Below the pieces are notes generated by a model. The model ran no database searches. It was given only the letters and a program-made list of their open reading frames with translations, and was not told the DNA's origin. Made by a program: the position numbers and the translations under genes. A stretch of DNA of 64,000 bases from Pseudomonas viridiflava (lineage in GTDB: Bacteria; Pseudomonadota; Gammaproteobacteria; Pseudomonadales; Pseudomonadaceae): assembly GCF_900589395.1 (NCBI RefSeq), contig NZ_UUIS01000029.1, forward strand, positions 27,074 through 91,073, written 5' to 3'. Shown here one piece after another: positions 35,620 through 45,728 of this stretch; position 1 is the stretch's first letter; each line of letters opens with the position of its first letter.

Positions 35620-38192
35620 TGGCACACCACCCTGAGCCGCTCATAGGCACGCGACGGATCGCGCGCAGGTAACTGAAACGGCGCAGCGCAGCGTTGATCG
35701 GCCCAGCGCACATACAACACGCCGCTGTCATGCGCACTGAGCACCAGGGCCTGGCTGGTCGGGTCGACCGTGGCCAGCACCTTGCCTTGTGCATCCTCCA
35801 CTGTCGCCCCCAATGGCAGCTTGCTGGTATCAGGGCGTACCAGCGAAAACTGCACACGGCGCCCGACCGCGGCCTTGAAGCGCAGCAGCGGCATCGCCCC
35901 ACGCCGCGGCACGACCTGGCCGACGGCGTTGTCCAGCTCGACATCGGCCCCCAGCCGACGGGTGTCCAGGCTGATCCAGTTGCTGCGGTAGGGCTGGGCA
36001 AATGGCAGCACGGCATAGCCGTTGTCGGCGGTCTCGACCTGGCGATACGTGGCCAGGCTCGCCCCGCGCACCTGCGGCACCTGCACCAGGGCGAAGGTTT
36101 CGCCCAGCGGCTGGGCAAAGTTGACCCCGCCAGCGTGCGCCACCACCGACCCGGTGCCGCCCAGTTGCAGGCTGCGGTAATCGCGGCCCTGGCTGTAGCC
36201 GGCCTCGAAACGCCCGTACGGCACCAGGGTGCTGAGTTTGCCGGCGCCAAAGCTGCCGGACTGGCTGTCGTGGCCGGCCTGCACCGAGTAAAAGCTGTCG
36301 CGGTTATCCAGGATCTGGCCGTTGAGTCCGCTTTGCAGGTTGTAGTCGCCCTGGCTGTCACGCACGGCATTGAAGAACAGCCGCGACGCCTTGGCTGTGT
36401 CGCCCAGCGGCACGGTCAGGCTCAGCACCACGCGGTTGTCGACATCGCTGTTGCCGGAGCGATCGTAGTTCTGGTTGCGCTCTATCGACAGGCTGTAGGT
36501 CAGCCGGCCCCACACCGAATTCCACGACAGGTACGCCTGACGGGTTTTGCCGGGCAGGTTCCAGTAACGCTGCTCGGAGGCGGTCAGGCTCAGCGAGGCC
36601 GCCTGATCGGCCAGGGCCTGGGTCACGTTGAGTTCGAGGCGGTCACGTGCGCGGCCGATAAGCGCCAGGCCGTCGCGCTCACCGGCCTCCTCGACATGCT
36701 GGCCCAGCGTGCGGTAATGCGCGGTGGAATAGCGATACCCCGCCACGGCCAGCGTGGTGCGGGTCAGGTCAAGCGTATTGGCATACCGCAGCCGCAGGCT
36801 TTGCCCTGCACGATCCTGGCCGCGCAGCTCACTGTTGGAGTGAGTCAGGTCGACCGACAGCGCGCCCAGGCCGGTATTGATTCCGGCGCCCAGGTTGGCA
36901 GCCTGATAATCCTCGGCCAGCTGCAATCCGCCAAAGTCAGTGAGGTTCTCGCCAAATCCGTGGATCCAGGCGCCAGCGAGAAAGTTGGCGGAGCTGTAGG
37001 CGCCTTCATTGCTGTCCACCTGACCGGCGCTGAGGCTGTAGCGCAAGGCCCCTACCGGCAGCATGATGGGCAACGAGGCATAGGCCTGGGTGAAGCTGCG
37101 ACGCCGACCGTCAGCCTCGATGACCGTCACCAGCAGGTCACCGTTGGAGCCGCTGGGGTAGATATCGGTCACCTCGAACGGGCCCGGCGAGACGTTACCG
37201 CTGTAGAGCACAAAACCGTTCTGGCGCACCTCAACGGTCGCGTTGGTTTCAGCAATGCCGCGCACCACCGGCACATAGTTACGCTCGCTGTCGGGCAGCA
37301 TGCCATCGTCCGAGACCAGGGCGGCGCCCTTGAAGCGCACGCTGTCGAACACCTGCCCGTCGCTGAATGTCTCGCCCAGGGTCAACTGGCTCTTGAGTGC
37401 CGTGATATCGCGCTGCACAAAGGTGCGGTTGCTACGGAAACGATAGGGCTGCTCGTCGCCCTGCACCAGCGAAGACTCGTTGCGCAGCCGCCATGCGCCC
37501 AGGTTCAGGCCATTGCGCAGCCCCAGGTAATGCTGCTCATGACGCTGGCCACGCTGAGTGCGCAGCCCGCTGTTGAAGCTGTAGTTGATGAAGCCTGCGG
37601 TCTCGCCCTGATCCCATAACTGCGGCGATACATAGCCCCGGGCACTGCGTGCCATCAGCGCTTGCGGCACGCTGATGTTCAGGCGCAAGGCACCGGGTTG
37701 GTACTCGACACGGGCAAACTCGACCTGGGCGACCAGATCGAAACAGCCCGGCAAAGGATCGGTGGGGTGTGGCAGTTTCTGCACGTCCAGGCCCAGCTCG
37801 CGCAGCATGTCCAGACTCAGGCAGGGTTCGACGCGGGCGGTGTGCGTGTTGCGCACGAACTCAACATCACGGCGCCCGCTCAGCGAGCGGTTGACATGAA
37901 TGTCGACCCGATAGACACCTGGCAACACAGCGCTGGCGCGCAGAAACTCTGCCAGGTCCGGCGGCTGCTCACTGCCCTGGATGAACGCGGTATTGAAGCG
38001 CCCGGCACCCGTCTCGCCATTGCCTGCCGCCTGCGTTGCCAGCGCACTGACCGACAGGCTAAGCCCCAGGCCGACCCCCAGCGGCAACCGGTGCGATGAA
38101 CACGACCATACGACGACAGACCCGGCCAGGCGTTTGATCGGGCCGCGAACGGACCGGGACCTGGATCCCTTGTTTTTTATAAGCCATTCCAT
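35616..38192 (-). CDS. Fimbrial outer-membrane usher (FimD/PapC-type)
   Basis: An 858-residue usher of normal length. It starts with a signal peptide after a basic leader. N-terminal binding domain FNTAFIQGSEQPPDLAEFL..., then GVYRVDIHVNRSLSG; plug and barrel features PFEVTDIYPSGSNGDLLVTVIEADGRRRSFTQAYASLP; C-terminal domain ending RAYERLRVVCQ. It secretes and polymerises fimbrial subunits across the outer membrane. It lies between two chaperone genes. Confidence 0.94.
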   Translation of the reverse strand: MEWLIKNKGSRSRSVRGPIKRLAGSVVVWSCSSHRLPLGVGLGLSLSVSALATQAAGNGETGAGRFNTAFIQGSEQPPDLAEFLRASAVLPGVYRVDIHVNRSLSGRRDVEFVRNTHTARVEPCLSLDMLRELGLDVQKLPHPTDPLPGCFDLVAQVEFARVEYQPGALRLNISVPQALMARSARGYVSPQLWDQGETAGFINYSFNSGLRTQRGQRHEQHYLGLRNGLNLGAWRLRNESSLVQGDEQPYRFRSNRTFVQRDITALKSQLTLGETFSDGQVFDSVRFKGAALVSDDGMLPDSERNYVPVVRGIAETNATVEVRQNGFVLYSGNVSPGPFEVTDIYPSGSNGDLLVTVIEADGRRRSFTQAYASLPIMLPVGALRYSLSAGQVDSNEGAYSSANFLAGAWIHGFGENLTDFGGLQLAEDYQAANLGAGINTGLGALSVDLTHSNSELRGQDRAGQSLRLRYANTLDLTRTTLAVAGYRYSTAHYRTLGQHVEEAGERDGLALIGRARDRLELNVTQALADQAASLSLTASEQRYWNLPGKTRQAYLSWNSVWGRLTYSLSIERNQNYDRSGNSDVDNRVVLSLTVPLGDTAKASRLFFNAVRDSQGDYNLQSGLNGQILDNRDSFYSVQAGHDSQSGSFGAGKLSTLVPYGRFEAGYSQGRDYRSLQLGGTGSVVAHAGGVNFAQPLGETFALVQVPQVRGASLATYRQVETADNGYAVLPFAQPYRSNWISLDTRRLGADVELDNAVGQVVPRRGAMPLLRFKAAVGRRVQFSLVRPDTSKLPLGATVEDAQGKVLATVDPTSQALVLSAHDSGVLYVRWADQRCAAPFQLPARDPSRAYERLRVVCQ

Positions 38193-38317
38193 TAGCTGTG
38201 TTTACCCTGCTTGGTGTCTCTGGCGCGTCGCGCCTTCCGTGGCGCAACGCATGACGGCTGAGCCCTCGCGGCAGGCGAGGTTCAGCGAGCGGCAGCCTGG
38301 GTGCGGGCAACCGGCGG

Positions 38318-39073
38318 CTAGGGCGAATCGACCCGGCTGGCCGACACCGCCTGCGCGCCTTTCAACGTGGCCCGGTACGTTTCCTGGCCGCCATAATCGT
38401 TGATGCTGGTAAAGCGCAGTTCCAGCGGCGCACTGGCCGAAGGTGACTGGAGCGGCAGGCGCCAGTGTTGTCGTGGCGCGATCATGCGGCTGTCCTGGCG
38501 GGCCAGCTCCCTGGCACCCTGATGCGCGCCGATGCGCAGCATCGACACATGGAACGGCCCTGGGTTGAACACTTCAAGCTCGCCACCGGGCAGCCATTGC
38601 CATTGCAATTGCCGGGCGGCCAGGGCGGGATCGCCGCTCAGGCCACCCGGCCTGAAAAACAGCTTGATACGCTGGCGCACGGCAATCTGCAGGGTATTTT
38701 CCGCCGCGCTGCGGGGGATTTCCTGGACATTGAGCCACAGCACCGATTCTCGGTCGGACGGCATGCCGTGGCCGGCATGGATGATGCGCACCAACTGCTT
38801 GCCATCACCTTGCAGGTGCGCCAGCGGTGGAGTGACCATGAACGGCAGATCGCTGTCTTGCGGCTGCGCACTGACGCCAGTGGGGTCGTACGGTTCGAGC
38901 CAGGACTGCAGCAGAATCTCGCCGGCGCCACTGTTGTGCACGCCCAGGCTGACTTCCTTGTCCTTGCCCTGGTAGATGACGCGCGTGGTGTTGAGCACGA
39001 TGCCCGCCTGGGCGCTGAAGACAAACAGGCACCCGAGCGCGAGCATCGCACTGCGAAAAAAAGGGAAAAGCAT
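38318..39073 (-). CDS. Fimbrial chaperone (PapD-like), first copy
   Basis: A 251-residue chaperone with signal MLFPFFRSAMLALGCLFVFSAQA. It has IVLNTTRVIYQGKDKEVSLGVHNSG, GHGMPSDRESVLWLNVQEIPR and VRQRIKLFFRPGGL. The stop (TAG 38318) is 125 bp before the usher start. Between them are GC-rich palindromes (about 38230-38300) that could modulate expression. Only moderately similar to the second chaperone, suggesting different subunit preferences. Confidence 0.9.
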   Translation of the reverse strand: MLFPFFRSAMLALGCLFVFSAQAGIVLNTTRVIYQGKDKEVSLGVHNSGAGEILLQSWLEPYDPTGVSAQPQDSDLPFMVTPPLAHLQGDGKQLVRIIHAGHGMPSDRESVLWLNVQEIPRSAAENTLQIAVRQRIKLFFRPGGLSGDPALAARQLQWQWLPGGELEVFNPGPFHVSMLRIGAHQGARELARQDSRMIAPRQHWRLPLQSPSASAPLELRFTSINDYGGQETYRATLKGAQAVSASRVDSP

Positions 39074-39132
39074 GCTGGCATAGGCCTCGGAAGGGAAACG
39101 GCAGGGCGAGCAGGCCCGCCCTGCCTGGGGTG

Positions 39133-39711
39133 TTACTCGTAATCCATTACAAAAGGCATGAAGCCGTCGGCATTACCCGGGTTGGTGGCCGTGCCGTTGA
39201 GGACATACACCGCGCCAAAGTCGAGCTGCGCCGTGGCACCGCCAGCCCCATCCTTGATCAGTGGCTTGTCGATGGTTTCGGTGCCCGACAGGTCCATGAG
39301 GCGGTTGGCCGCATTGATCAGACCGATGCCCACGCCATCGGCAGCGCCGGTGGTGCGCAGCAGGCTCTGATCGTTATTGTCCAGCCCGCTGCCGTTACGC
39401 GCGGCAAAGCGCATCTTGACGGTGTTGTATTGATCGGCGCCGGCACTGCAATTGACCAGCAACTGGATTGGCGTGGCCGTTTGCAGTTTGCCTTCGCTCG
39501 ACAGGCCGATGTCGGAAAACGATACATTGCCCAGATCGACATTGATCTCACCTGGATTGGTACCCGGGCTGACCCCCGTACCCGGCGCCACATCACACGT
39601 CATGTTGGTCAGGGTGCCATTGAAGATCAGCTTGCCGTTGTTGGCGGCATTGGCAGCACCCGTCAAACCCAGTGCACCCAAGACGGCCAGAGTAATAGAC
39701 AGCTTTTTCAT
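39133..39711 (-). CDS. Major fimbrial subunit (type 1 pilin family)
   Basis: A 192-residue pilin: signal MKKLSITLAVLGALGLTGAANA, then GKLIFNGTLTNMTCDVAPGTG with Cys in the first strand and SCN-like second Cys (LLVNCSAGADQYN). It ends AVYVLNGTATNPGNADGFMPFVMDYE with the penultimate Tyr typical of chaperone-usher subunits. First gene of the pilin-chaperone-usher-chaperone-adhesin order. Confidence 0.9.
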   Translation of the reverse strand: MKKLSITLAVLGALGLTGAANAANNGKLIFNGTLTNMTCDVAPGTGVSPGTNPGEINVDLGNVSFSDIGLSSEGKLQTATPIQLLVNCSAGADQYNTVKMRFAARNGSGLDNNDQSLLRTTGAADGVGIGLINAANRLMDLSGTETIDKPLIKDGAGGATAQLDFGAVYVLNGTATNPGNADGFMPFVMDYE

Positions 39712-40025
39712 GTTAACAACGTTCCTTGTGTTATTTCGTGTGTGCCCGCTAGTGGACGGCGAGCACTATAGAGCCCGGACTCTATAACCGATGTCAGGCG
39801 CTTCCATTTGCCGTGACAGAATCAGCAATATAAATTGCAGGATATTTCTGTAAGAAGAAAATGCCGGACACTTAAGCACTTGAATTGATGAAACTTCCTT
39901 GAAAGACCCACTAAAAAGCTCAACCGAACCTTCGGCCGGGAGCGGTGGCAAGCCGCGTCGTCAACGATCTGCCGCCACGCCGAACAGGCCCTGGCCTGTG
40001 CATCGCAGGCATGCCCATTACCGCT
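39712..40025. other. Upstream region of the major pilin gene, 314 bp
   Basis: AT-rich sequence without a gene, between the major pilin and the small pilin-like gene upstream on the same strand. It should hold the main fimbrial promoter. No clear sigma-70 pair was picked out by eye. Confidence 0.35.
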
Positions 40026-40391
40026 TTATTGATAAGTAACGGTGACCACCCCTGCCGGGCCGCCTGGGTCGCCATCGGTCACAGACACTGCCTGAAACTG
40101 CGTCGTGAACGGCACCGCTTCGCCGCTGCAGGCGTTGTAGTGCGTGTTGACCTCCAGGAACACGCCGGGTTGTACGGCCACTTGAAACTTGGGAACCGAT
40201 CCACCGGCCGGTCTTGATTGATGCAGGTCACACGTTGAATGAACCAGTTGCCCGCGAAATGCCAGCACCCCTTCTTGCGCCAGAGTTTGCATCGGCGTGA
40301 CCGCGGTGATCCACAGCATTAATAACGGCCCGACGACTCGCCTTGCCGAATGACCCGCTTGTATTTCCCCTCTTGACGTATCGCTGCTCAT
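40026..40391 (-). CDS. Small pilin-like exported protein
   Basis: A 121-residue protein beginning at ATG 40391 (GGAG upstream), with a hydrophobic signal at about 20-40 and mature VLAFRGQLVHSTCDLH, the first-strand Cys motif of type 1 pilins. A second Cys lies in YNACSGEAVPF, and the chain ends in VVTVTYQ with a penultimate Tyr-like position. It is shorter than a normal pilin, so it could be a minor subunit, an initiator or terminator of the fibre, or a degenerate copy. Separated by 314 bp from the main cluster, same strand. Confidence 0.6.
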   Translation of the reverse strand: MSSDTSRGEIQAGHSARRVVGPLLMLWITAVTPMQTLAQEGVLAFRGQLVHSTCDLHQSRPAGGSVPKFQVAVQPGVFLEVNTHYNACSGEAVPFTTQFQAVSVTDGDPGGPAGVVTVTYQ

Positions 40392-40736
40392 GGCCCTGCT
40401 CCGTTACTTGGGGATCACCTTGAAAAGTTAAGTCGAGCGTAGGAATATTCGCCAGAATCCGCCTACAAGTTCTGTAGGACATTTCTTAAAAGTTTGCACT
40501 TATACCTGGCTTCAAGCACTGCAGCAGCGCCCGACGTTCGACCGTCAAACAGCTATCGCCTGTACCCTGGGTTTCTTGATAGTCGTTCAGCGGTAAAAAC
40601 AGGATTTGCCAACTGACGCAGCCCTTGCTGACAATTCTGACAGCCAGAAGTCATTCTGCTGACCCGATCAACCGGCTATAAAGGCGGTTACGATTGCTGT
40701 TGCTCCCTTCATCGACCCTTCCGGCGTTGCCATCGC
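40392..40736. other. Divergent intergenic region, 345 bp
   Basis: AT-richer stretch between the fimbrial cluster and the RND operon. It should hold divergent promoters. No repeats or genes were seen. Confidence 0.35.
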
Positions 40737-41897
40737 ATGCGTAAATCGACTCCATTTGTCCTGGCCATCCTGTGCGTGGCCGTCCTGGGCGCTGGCGCCC
40801 TCTGGGTGCTCATGCGCCCCGCGCCCAAGCCTGCGACGGCAGCAGCCGCCATTCCGGTCAGGGTGGTGAGCATCCAGACCGCCGATGTGCCGCGCTTCGT
40901 CACCGGCATCGGCACGGTGCAGTCATTGCAAAGCGTGGTGATCCGCGCGCAGGTCGACGGGATTCTCAACCGGGTGCATGTCACCGAAGGCCAGCAAGTC
41001 AAGGCCGGCGATTTGCTCGCCACCCTCGATGACCGGGCGATCCGCGCAGCCATGGAACAGGCCCGCGCGCAACTGGCGCAAAGCCAGGCGCAACTGGACC
41101 TGGCCCGCCTGGACCTGGCGCGCTACAAGGAACTGACCCGCGACAACGGCATTTCCCGCCAGATCTACGATCAACAGCAGGCGCAGGTGGTCCAGCTGGG
41201 TGCAACCGTGCAGGGCAACAAGGCCACCCTTGAAGCCGCCCGGGTGCAACTGTCGTATACGCGCATCCAGTCGCCGGTGACCGGCCGGGTCGGCATTCGC
41301 AATGTCGATGAAGGCAACTTCCTGCGTGTCAGCGATGCCGACGGGTTGTTTACCGTGACCCGCATCGACCCGGTGGCGGTCGAGTTCTCGCTGCCGCAAC
41401 AGATGCTGCCCTTGCTGCAGAAACTCACCGCGCAAACCGAGCAAGCGGCCGTGCAGGCCTGGCTGGGCGACGACACCCGTGGCACGCTGCTGGGCGAAGG
41501 CCGGCTGAGCCTGATCGACAATCAGGTGGCGCCGACCACAGGCACCATTCGCGCCAAGGCGCGCTTCGATAACCCGGCGCATACGCTGTGGCCGGGCCAA
41601 CTGGTGACCGTGAAAATCCAGACCGGCCTTGAGCGCAATGCCCTGAAAGTGCCACCGCAGGTGGTGCAGCGCGGCATGGACCAGCATTTTGTGTTCCGCA
41701 TCCGCAATGACAAGGCCGAGGTCGTGCCGGTCAAGGTGCTGTACCAGGACAGCGACATGACCCTGATCAGCGGTCCGGCGCCCGGCGATGTGCTGGTCCA
41801 GGACGGCCAGTCGCGGCTCAAGGCCGGCAGCCGGGTCGAGATCATCCCCACGCCTGCACAGACCCAGGACAGGGTCCAGGCGGCGGTGCAACCATGA
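40737..41897 (+). CDS. RND efflux periplasmic adaptor (MdtA-like)
   Basis: A 386-residue membrane-fusion protein: N-terminal anchor helix (about 7-25), lipoyl and hairpin region with VVIRAQVDGILNRVHVTEGQQVKAGDLLATLDD and YTRIQSPVTGRVGIRNVDEGNFL, and beta-barrel/MP domain with the C-terminal VLVQDGQSRLKAGSRVEI. It links the inner-membrane pump to an outer-membrane channel. Its stop overlaps the permease start (ATGA). No outer membrane channel gene is in the operon. Confidence 0.93.
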   Translation: MRKSTPFVLAILCVAVLGAGALWVLMRPAPKPATAAAAIPVRVVSIQTADVPRFVTGIGTVQSLQSVVIRAQVDGILNRVHVTEGQQVKAGDLLATLDDRAIRAAMEQARAQLAQSQAQLDLARLDLARYKELTRDNGISRQIYDQQQAQVVQLGATVQGNKATLEAARVQLSYTRIQSPVTGRVGIRNVDEGNFLRVSDADGLFTVTRIDPVAVEFSLPQQMLPLLQKLTAQTEQAAVQAWLGDDTRGTLLGEGRLSLIDNQVAPTTGTIRAKARFDNPAHTLWPGQLVTVKIQTGLERNALKVPPQVVQRGMDQHFVFRIRNDKAEVVPVKVLYQDSDMTLISGPAPGDVLVQDGQSRLKAGSRVEIIPTPAQTQDRVQAAVQP

Positions 41898-44800
41898 CTG
41901 ACACCTCAGCGCCCAAGGCATTGCCGGGCAGCCCGGCCCACAAGGGCAAGGGGTCGCTCTCGGCCTGGTGCATCGATCACCCCGTCGCCACCTTGCTGTT
42001 GACCTTTGCCCTGGTGCTGCTGGGGGTGATTGCCTTTACCCGCCTGCCGGTGGCGCCGCTGCCGGAGGCGGAATTCCCGACCATCCAGGTCAGCGCGCAA
42101 TTGCCCGGCGCCAGTCCCAAGACCATGGCCTCTTCGGTGGCCACGCCGCTGGAAGTGCAATTCAGTGCCATCCCCGGCATGACCCAGATGACCTCCAGCA
42201 GTGCATTGGGCTCGACCAACCTGACCTTGCAGTTCGCCCTGACCAAAAGCATCGACACTGCCGCGCAGGAGGTGCAGGCGGCGATCAACACGGCTGCTGG
42301 CCGATTGCCGGCCGACATGCCCAACCTGCCGACCTGGCGCAAGGTCAACCCCGCCGACAGCCCGGTGCTGATCCTCAGCGTCAGCTCCGTGCTGATGCCT
42401 GGCACTGAACTGAGCGACCTGACCGAAACCCTGCTGGCGCGCCAACTCAGCCAGATCGAAGGCGTCGGCCAGGTCTCGCTCAGCGGCCAGCAACGCCCGG
42501 CCATCCGCGTGCAAGCCGCACCGGAAAAACTCGCCGCCCTGGGCCTGACCCTGGCCGATATCCGCCTGGCCGTGCAGCAGACCAGCCTGAACCTGGCCAA
42601 GGGCGCGCTGTATGGCAAGGACAGCGTCTCGACCCTGTCGGCCAACGATCAACTGTTCCGGCCCCAGGACTACGCCAAGCTGATCGTCAGCTACAAGGAC
42701 GGCGCGCCGGTGCACCTCAATGACGTGGCGCGCGTCGTCAATGGCGCGGAAAACGCCTACGTCCAGGCCTGGGCCGGCCAGCAACAAGGCCTGAGCCTGG
42801 TCGTGTTCCGCCAGCCGGGGGCCAATATCGTCGACACCGTCGACCGGGTGCTCGGCCAGTTGCCGCGCCTGACCGCCATGCTGCCGGCCTCGGTGGAAGT
42901 CTCGGTGCTCAACGACCGTACCCGTACCATTCGCGCCTCGCTGCACGAGGTGGAACTGACCCTGGGCATTGCCGTGCTGCTGGTGGTCGCGGTGATGGCG
43001 CTGTTTCTGCGCCAATGGTCGGCGACCCTGATCGTCACGGCCGTACTGGGGGTGTCGCTGGTGGCCACCTTCGCATTGATGTACCTGTTCGGCTTCAGCC
43101 TCAATAACCTGACCCTGGTGGCCATTGTCGTGGCGGTGGGCTTTGTGGTCGACGATGCCATCGTGGTGGTGGAAAACATCCACCGCCATCTGGAGGCCGG
43201 CCAGGACATGCGCGAGGCGGCAATCAAGGGTGCCTCGGAAATCGGCTTTACCGTGGTCTCGATCAGCTTCTCGCTGGTGGCCGCTTTTATCCCGCTGCTG
43301 TTCATGGGCGGTGTGGTCGGCCGGCTGTTCAAGGAATTTGCCCTGACCGCCACGGCCACCATCCTGATTTCGGTGGTGGTCTCGCTGACGCTCGCCCCTA
43401 CCCTGGCCGCGATGTTCATGCGCGCGCCCAACCATGGCAGCCATGGCACGCCCGGTTTTGGCGAGCGCCTGCTCAACGTCTATGAACGCGGCCTGCGCAA
43501 GGCGCTGGCGCATCAGCGCCTGACGCTGGGCGTGTTCGGCCTGACCCTGGCCCTGGCGGTGGCCGGCTACGTGTTGATTCCCAAGGGCTTCTTTCCGGTG
43601 CAGGACACCGGCATGGTGCTGGGTACCAGCGATGCGGCGGCCGATATTTCGTACCCGGACATGGTCGAGAAACACAAGGCGCTGGCGAAGATCATCAATG
43701 CCGACCCGGCCGTGCAGGCGTTCTCGCATTCGGTGGGTGCCTCGGGCAACAACCAGACCCTGGCCAGCGGGCGCTTCTGGATTTCGCTCAAGCCACGCGG
43801 CGAGCGCGACGTCTCGGCCAGCGAATTCATCGACCGCCTGCGCCCGCAGGTCAGCACCCTTCCCGGTATCGCCCTGTACCTGCGCGCCGGGCAGGACATC
43901 AACCTCAGTCCCGGTCCCAGCCGCAGCCAGTACCAGTACGTGCTCAAGAGCAACGACGGCGACCTGCTCAACACCTGGACCCAGCGCCTGACCGACAAGC
44001 TGCGCGGCAACCCTGCGTTTCGCGACCTGTCCAACGATCTGCAATTGGGCGGCAGCGTCACTCACATCGACATCGACCGGCGTGCCGCGGCGCGCTTCGG
44101 GCTGACCACCGCCGATGTCGACCAGGCCTTGTACGACGCCTTCGGCCAGCGGCAGATCAGCGAATACCAGACCGAAACCAACCAGTACAAGGTCATTCTC
44201 GAACTCGACGCCTACCAGCGCGGGCGCGCCGAAAGCCTGGCGTACTTCTACCTGCGCTCGCCCCTGACCAATGAAATGGTGCCGCTGTCGGCCCTGGCCC
44301 GGGTCAGCGCGCCGACCATGGGCCCGCTGTCGATCAGCCACGACGGGATGTTCCCGGCCGCCAACCTGTCGTTCAACCTGGCCTCAGGCGTAGCGCTGGG
44401 CGACGCGGTGCGCATGCTCGACCAGGCCAAGGAAGAGATCGGCATGCCGGCGGCCATCATCGGCAGCTTCCAGGGCGCGGCGCAGGCCTTCCAGAGTTCG
44501 CTGGCCAACCAGCCGTGGCTGATCCTCGCCGCGCTGGTGGCGGTGTACATCATCCTCGGCGTGCTCTACGAGAGCTTCGTCCATCCGCTGACGATCATCT
44601 CCACGCTGCCCTCGGCCGGCATCGGCGCCCTCTTGCTGCTGTGGCTGATGGGGCAGGATTTTTCGATCATGGCGCTGATCGGCGTGGTGCTGTTGATCGG
44701 CATCGTCAAGAAAAACGGCATCCTGCTGGTCGACTTCGCCCTGGAAGCCCAGCGCAGCCAGGGGCTGAGCCCCAACGAGGCCATCTATGAAGCCTGCCTG

Positions 44801-45040
44801 ACCCGCTTTCGGCCGATCATGATGACCACCCTGGCGGCACTGTTCGGTGCCTTGCCGCTGATGCTCGGCTACGGTGTCGGGGCCGAACTGCGCCAGCCGC
44901 TGGGCATCGCCGTGGTGGGCGGCCTGCTGGTCAGTCAGGTGCTGACGCTGTTCACCACCCCGGTGATCTACCTGCAACTGGAGCACCTGTTTCACCGTCG
45001 CCACACGGCACCTGCCGCCCGCCAGGCAATCCCCTCATGA
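41894..45040 (+). CDS. RND multidrug efflux permease (HAE1/MdtBC type)
   Basis: A 1048-residue permease with twelve membrane helices and two large periplasmic domains. It contains IDHPVATLLLTFALVLLGVIAFTRLPVAPLPE, FPTIQVSAQLPGASPKTMASSVATPLE and VAIVVAVGFVVDDAIVVVENIHRHLE (the central TM4 Asp-Asp pair that carries protons). Drug/proton antiport across the envelope is expected; the substrate range is not visible. It lies in an operon with the adaptor and probably with the downstream two-component genes. Confidence 0.95.
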   Translation: MTDTSAPKALPGSPAHKGKGSLSAWCIDHPVATLLLTFALVLLGVIAFTRLPVAPLPEAEFPTIQVSAQLPGASPKTMASSVATPLEVQFSAIPGMTQMTSSSALGSTNLTLQFALTKSIDTAAQEVQAAINTAAGRLPADMPNLPTWRKVNPADSPVLILSVSSVLMPGTELSDLTETLLARQLSQIEGVGQVSLSGQQRPAIRVQAAPEKLAALGLTLADIRLAVQQTSLNLAKGALYGKDSVSTLSANDQLFRPQDYAKLIVSYKDGAPVHLNDVARVVNGAENAYVQAWAGQQQGLSLVVFRQPGANIVDTVDRVLGQLPRLTAMLPASVEVSVLNDRTRTIRASLHEVELTLGIAVLLVVAVMALFLRQWSATLIVTAVLGVSLVATFALMYLFGFSLNNLTLVAIVVAVGFVVDDAIVVVENIHRHLEAGQDMREAAIKGASEIGFTVVSISFSLVAAFIPLLFMGGVVGRLFKEFALTATATILISVVVSLTLAPTLAAMFMRAPNHGSHGTPGFGERLLNVYERGLRKALAHQRLTLGVFGLTLALAVAGYVLIPKGFFPVQDTGMVLGTSDAAADISYPDMVEKHKALAKIINADPAVQAFSHSVGASGNNQTLASGRFWISLKPRGERDVSASEFIDRLRPQVSTLPGIALYLRAGQDINLSPGPSRSQYQYVLKSNDGDLLNTWTQRLTDKLRGNPAFRDLSNDLQLGGSVTHIDIDRRAAARFGLTTADVDQALYDAFGQRQISEYQTETNQYKVILELDAYQRGRAESLAYFYLRSPLTNEMVPLSALARVSAPTMGPLSISHDGMFPAANLSFNLASGVALGDAVRMLDQAKEEIGMPAAIIGSFQGAAQAFQSSLANQPWLILAALVAVYIILGVLYESFVHPLTIISTLPSAGIGALLLLWLMGQDFSIMALIGVVLLIGIVKKNGILLVDFALEAQRSQGLSPNEAIYEACLTRFRPIMMTTLAALFGALPLMLGYGVGAELRQPLGIAVVGGLLVSQVLTLFTTPVIYLQLEHLFHRRHTAPAARQAIPS

Positions 45041-45050
45041 GGCCCCTCGC

Positions 45051-45728
45051 ATGCGCGTGCTGATTATCGAAGACGAACAGAAAACCGCCGACTACCTGCA
45101 CCGCGGCCTGAGCGAACAGGGCTACAGCGTCGACCTGGCCGCCGACGGCATCGAGGGCCTGCACCTGGGGCTGGAAAACGAGTACGCGGTCATCATCCTC
45201 GATGTCATGCTGCCGGGCCTGGACGGCTTCGGCGTGCTGCGGGCCTTGCGCGCACGCAAGCAGACACCGGTGATCATGCTGACCGCCCGCGAGCAGGTCG
45301 ACGACCGCATCCGTGGCCTGCGCGAAGGCGCCGATGACTACCTGGGCAAGCCCTTCTCGTTTCTCGAACTGGTCGCCCGCCTGCAGGCCCTGACCCGGCG
45401 CAGCGCCGCCCAGGAGCCGGTGCAGATCGGCATCGCCGACCTGTGGGTAGACCTGATCAGTCGCAAGGCCAGCCGGGCAGGTGCACGCCTGGAACTGACC
45501 GCCAAGGAGTTTGCGCTGCTCAGCCTGCTGGCCCGCCGTCAGGGCGAGATTCTCTCCAAGACTTCGATTGCCGAGCAGGTCTGGGACATCAATTTCGACA
45601 GCGACACCAACGTCGTGGAAGTGGCCATCAAGCGTCTGCGCGCCAAGCTCGACGGCCCGCATGAGCACAAGCTGCTGCACACCATCCGCGGCATGGGCTA
45701 CGTTCTGGAAGACCGGCGTGCGCACTGA
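45051..45728 (+). CDS. OmpR-family response regulator (heavy-metal-regulator type)
   Basis: A 225-residue regulator with receiver domain (Asp in IILDVMLPGLDG, Lys in LGKPFS) and winged-helix DNA-binding domain (ELTAKEFALLSLLARRQGEILSKTSIAEQVWDINFDSDTNVVEVAIKRLR). The sequence is of the CusR/CopR subtype. It begins 10 bases after the permease and overlaps the kinase gene, so it probably controls the pump operon and its own. Confidence 0.93.
   Translation: MRVLIIEDEQKTADYLHRGLSEQGYSVDLAADGIEGLHLGLENEYAVIILDVMLPGLDGFGVLRALRARKQTPVIMLTAREQVDDRIRGLREGADDYLGKPFSFLELVARLQALTRRSAAQEPVQIGIADLWVDLISRKASRAGARLELTAKEFALLSLLARRQGEILSKTSIAEQVWDINFDSDTNVVEVAIKRLRAKLDGPHEHKLLHTIRGMGYVLEDRRAH

Noticed and set aside
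41906..44341. 811-codon antisense frame opposite the RND permease
   Set aside because: Overlaps a certain gene; composition (His, Gln, Arg, Gly) is that of a GC-rich shadow.
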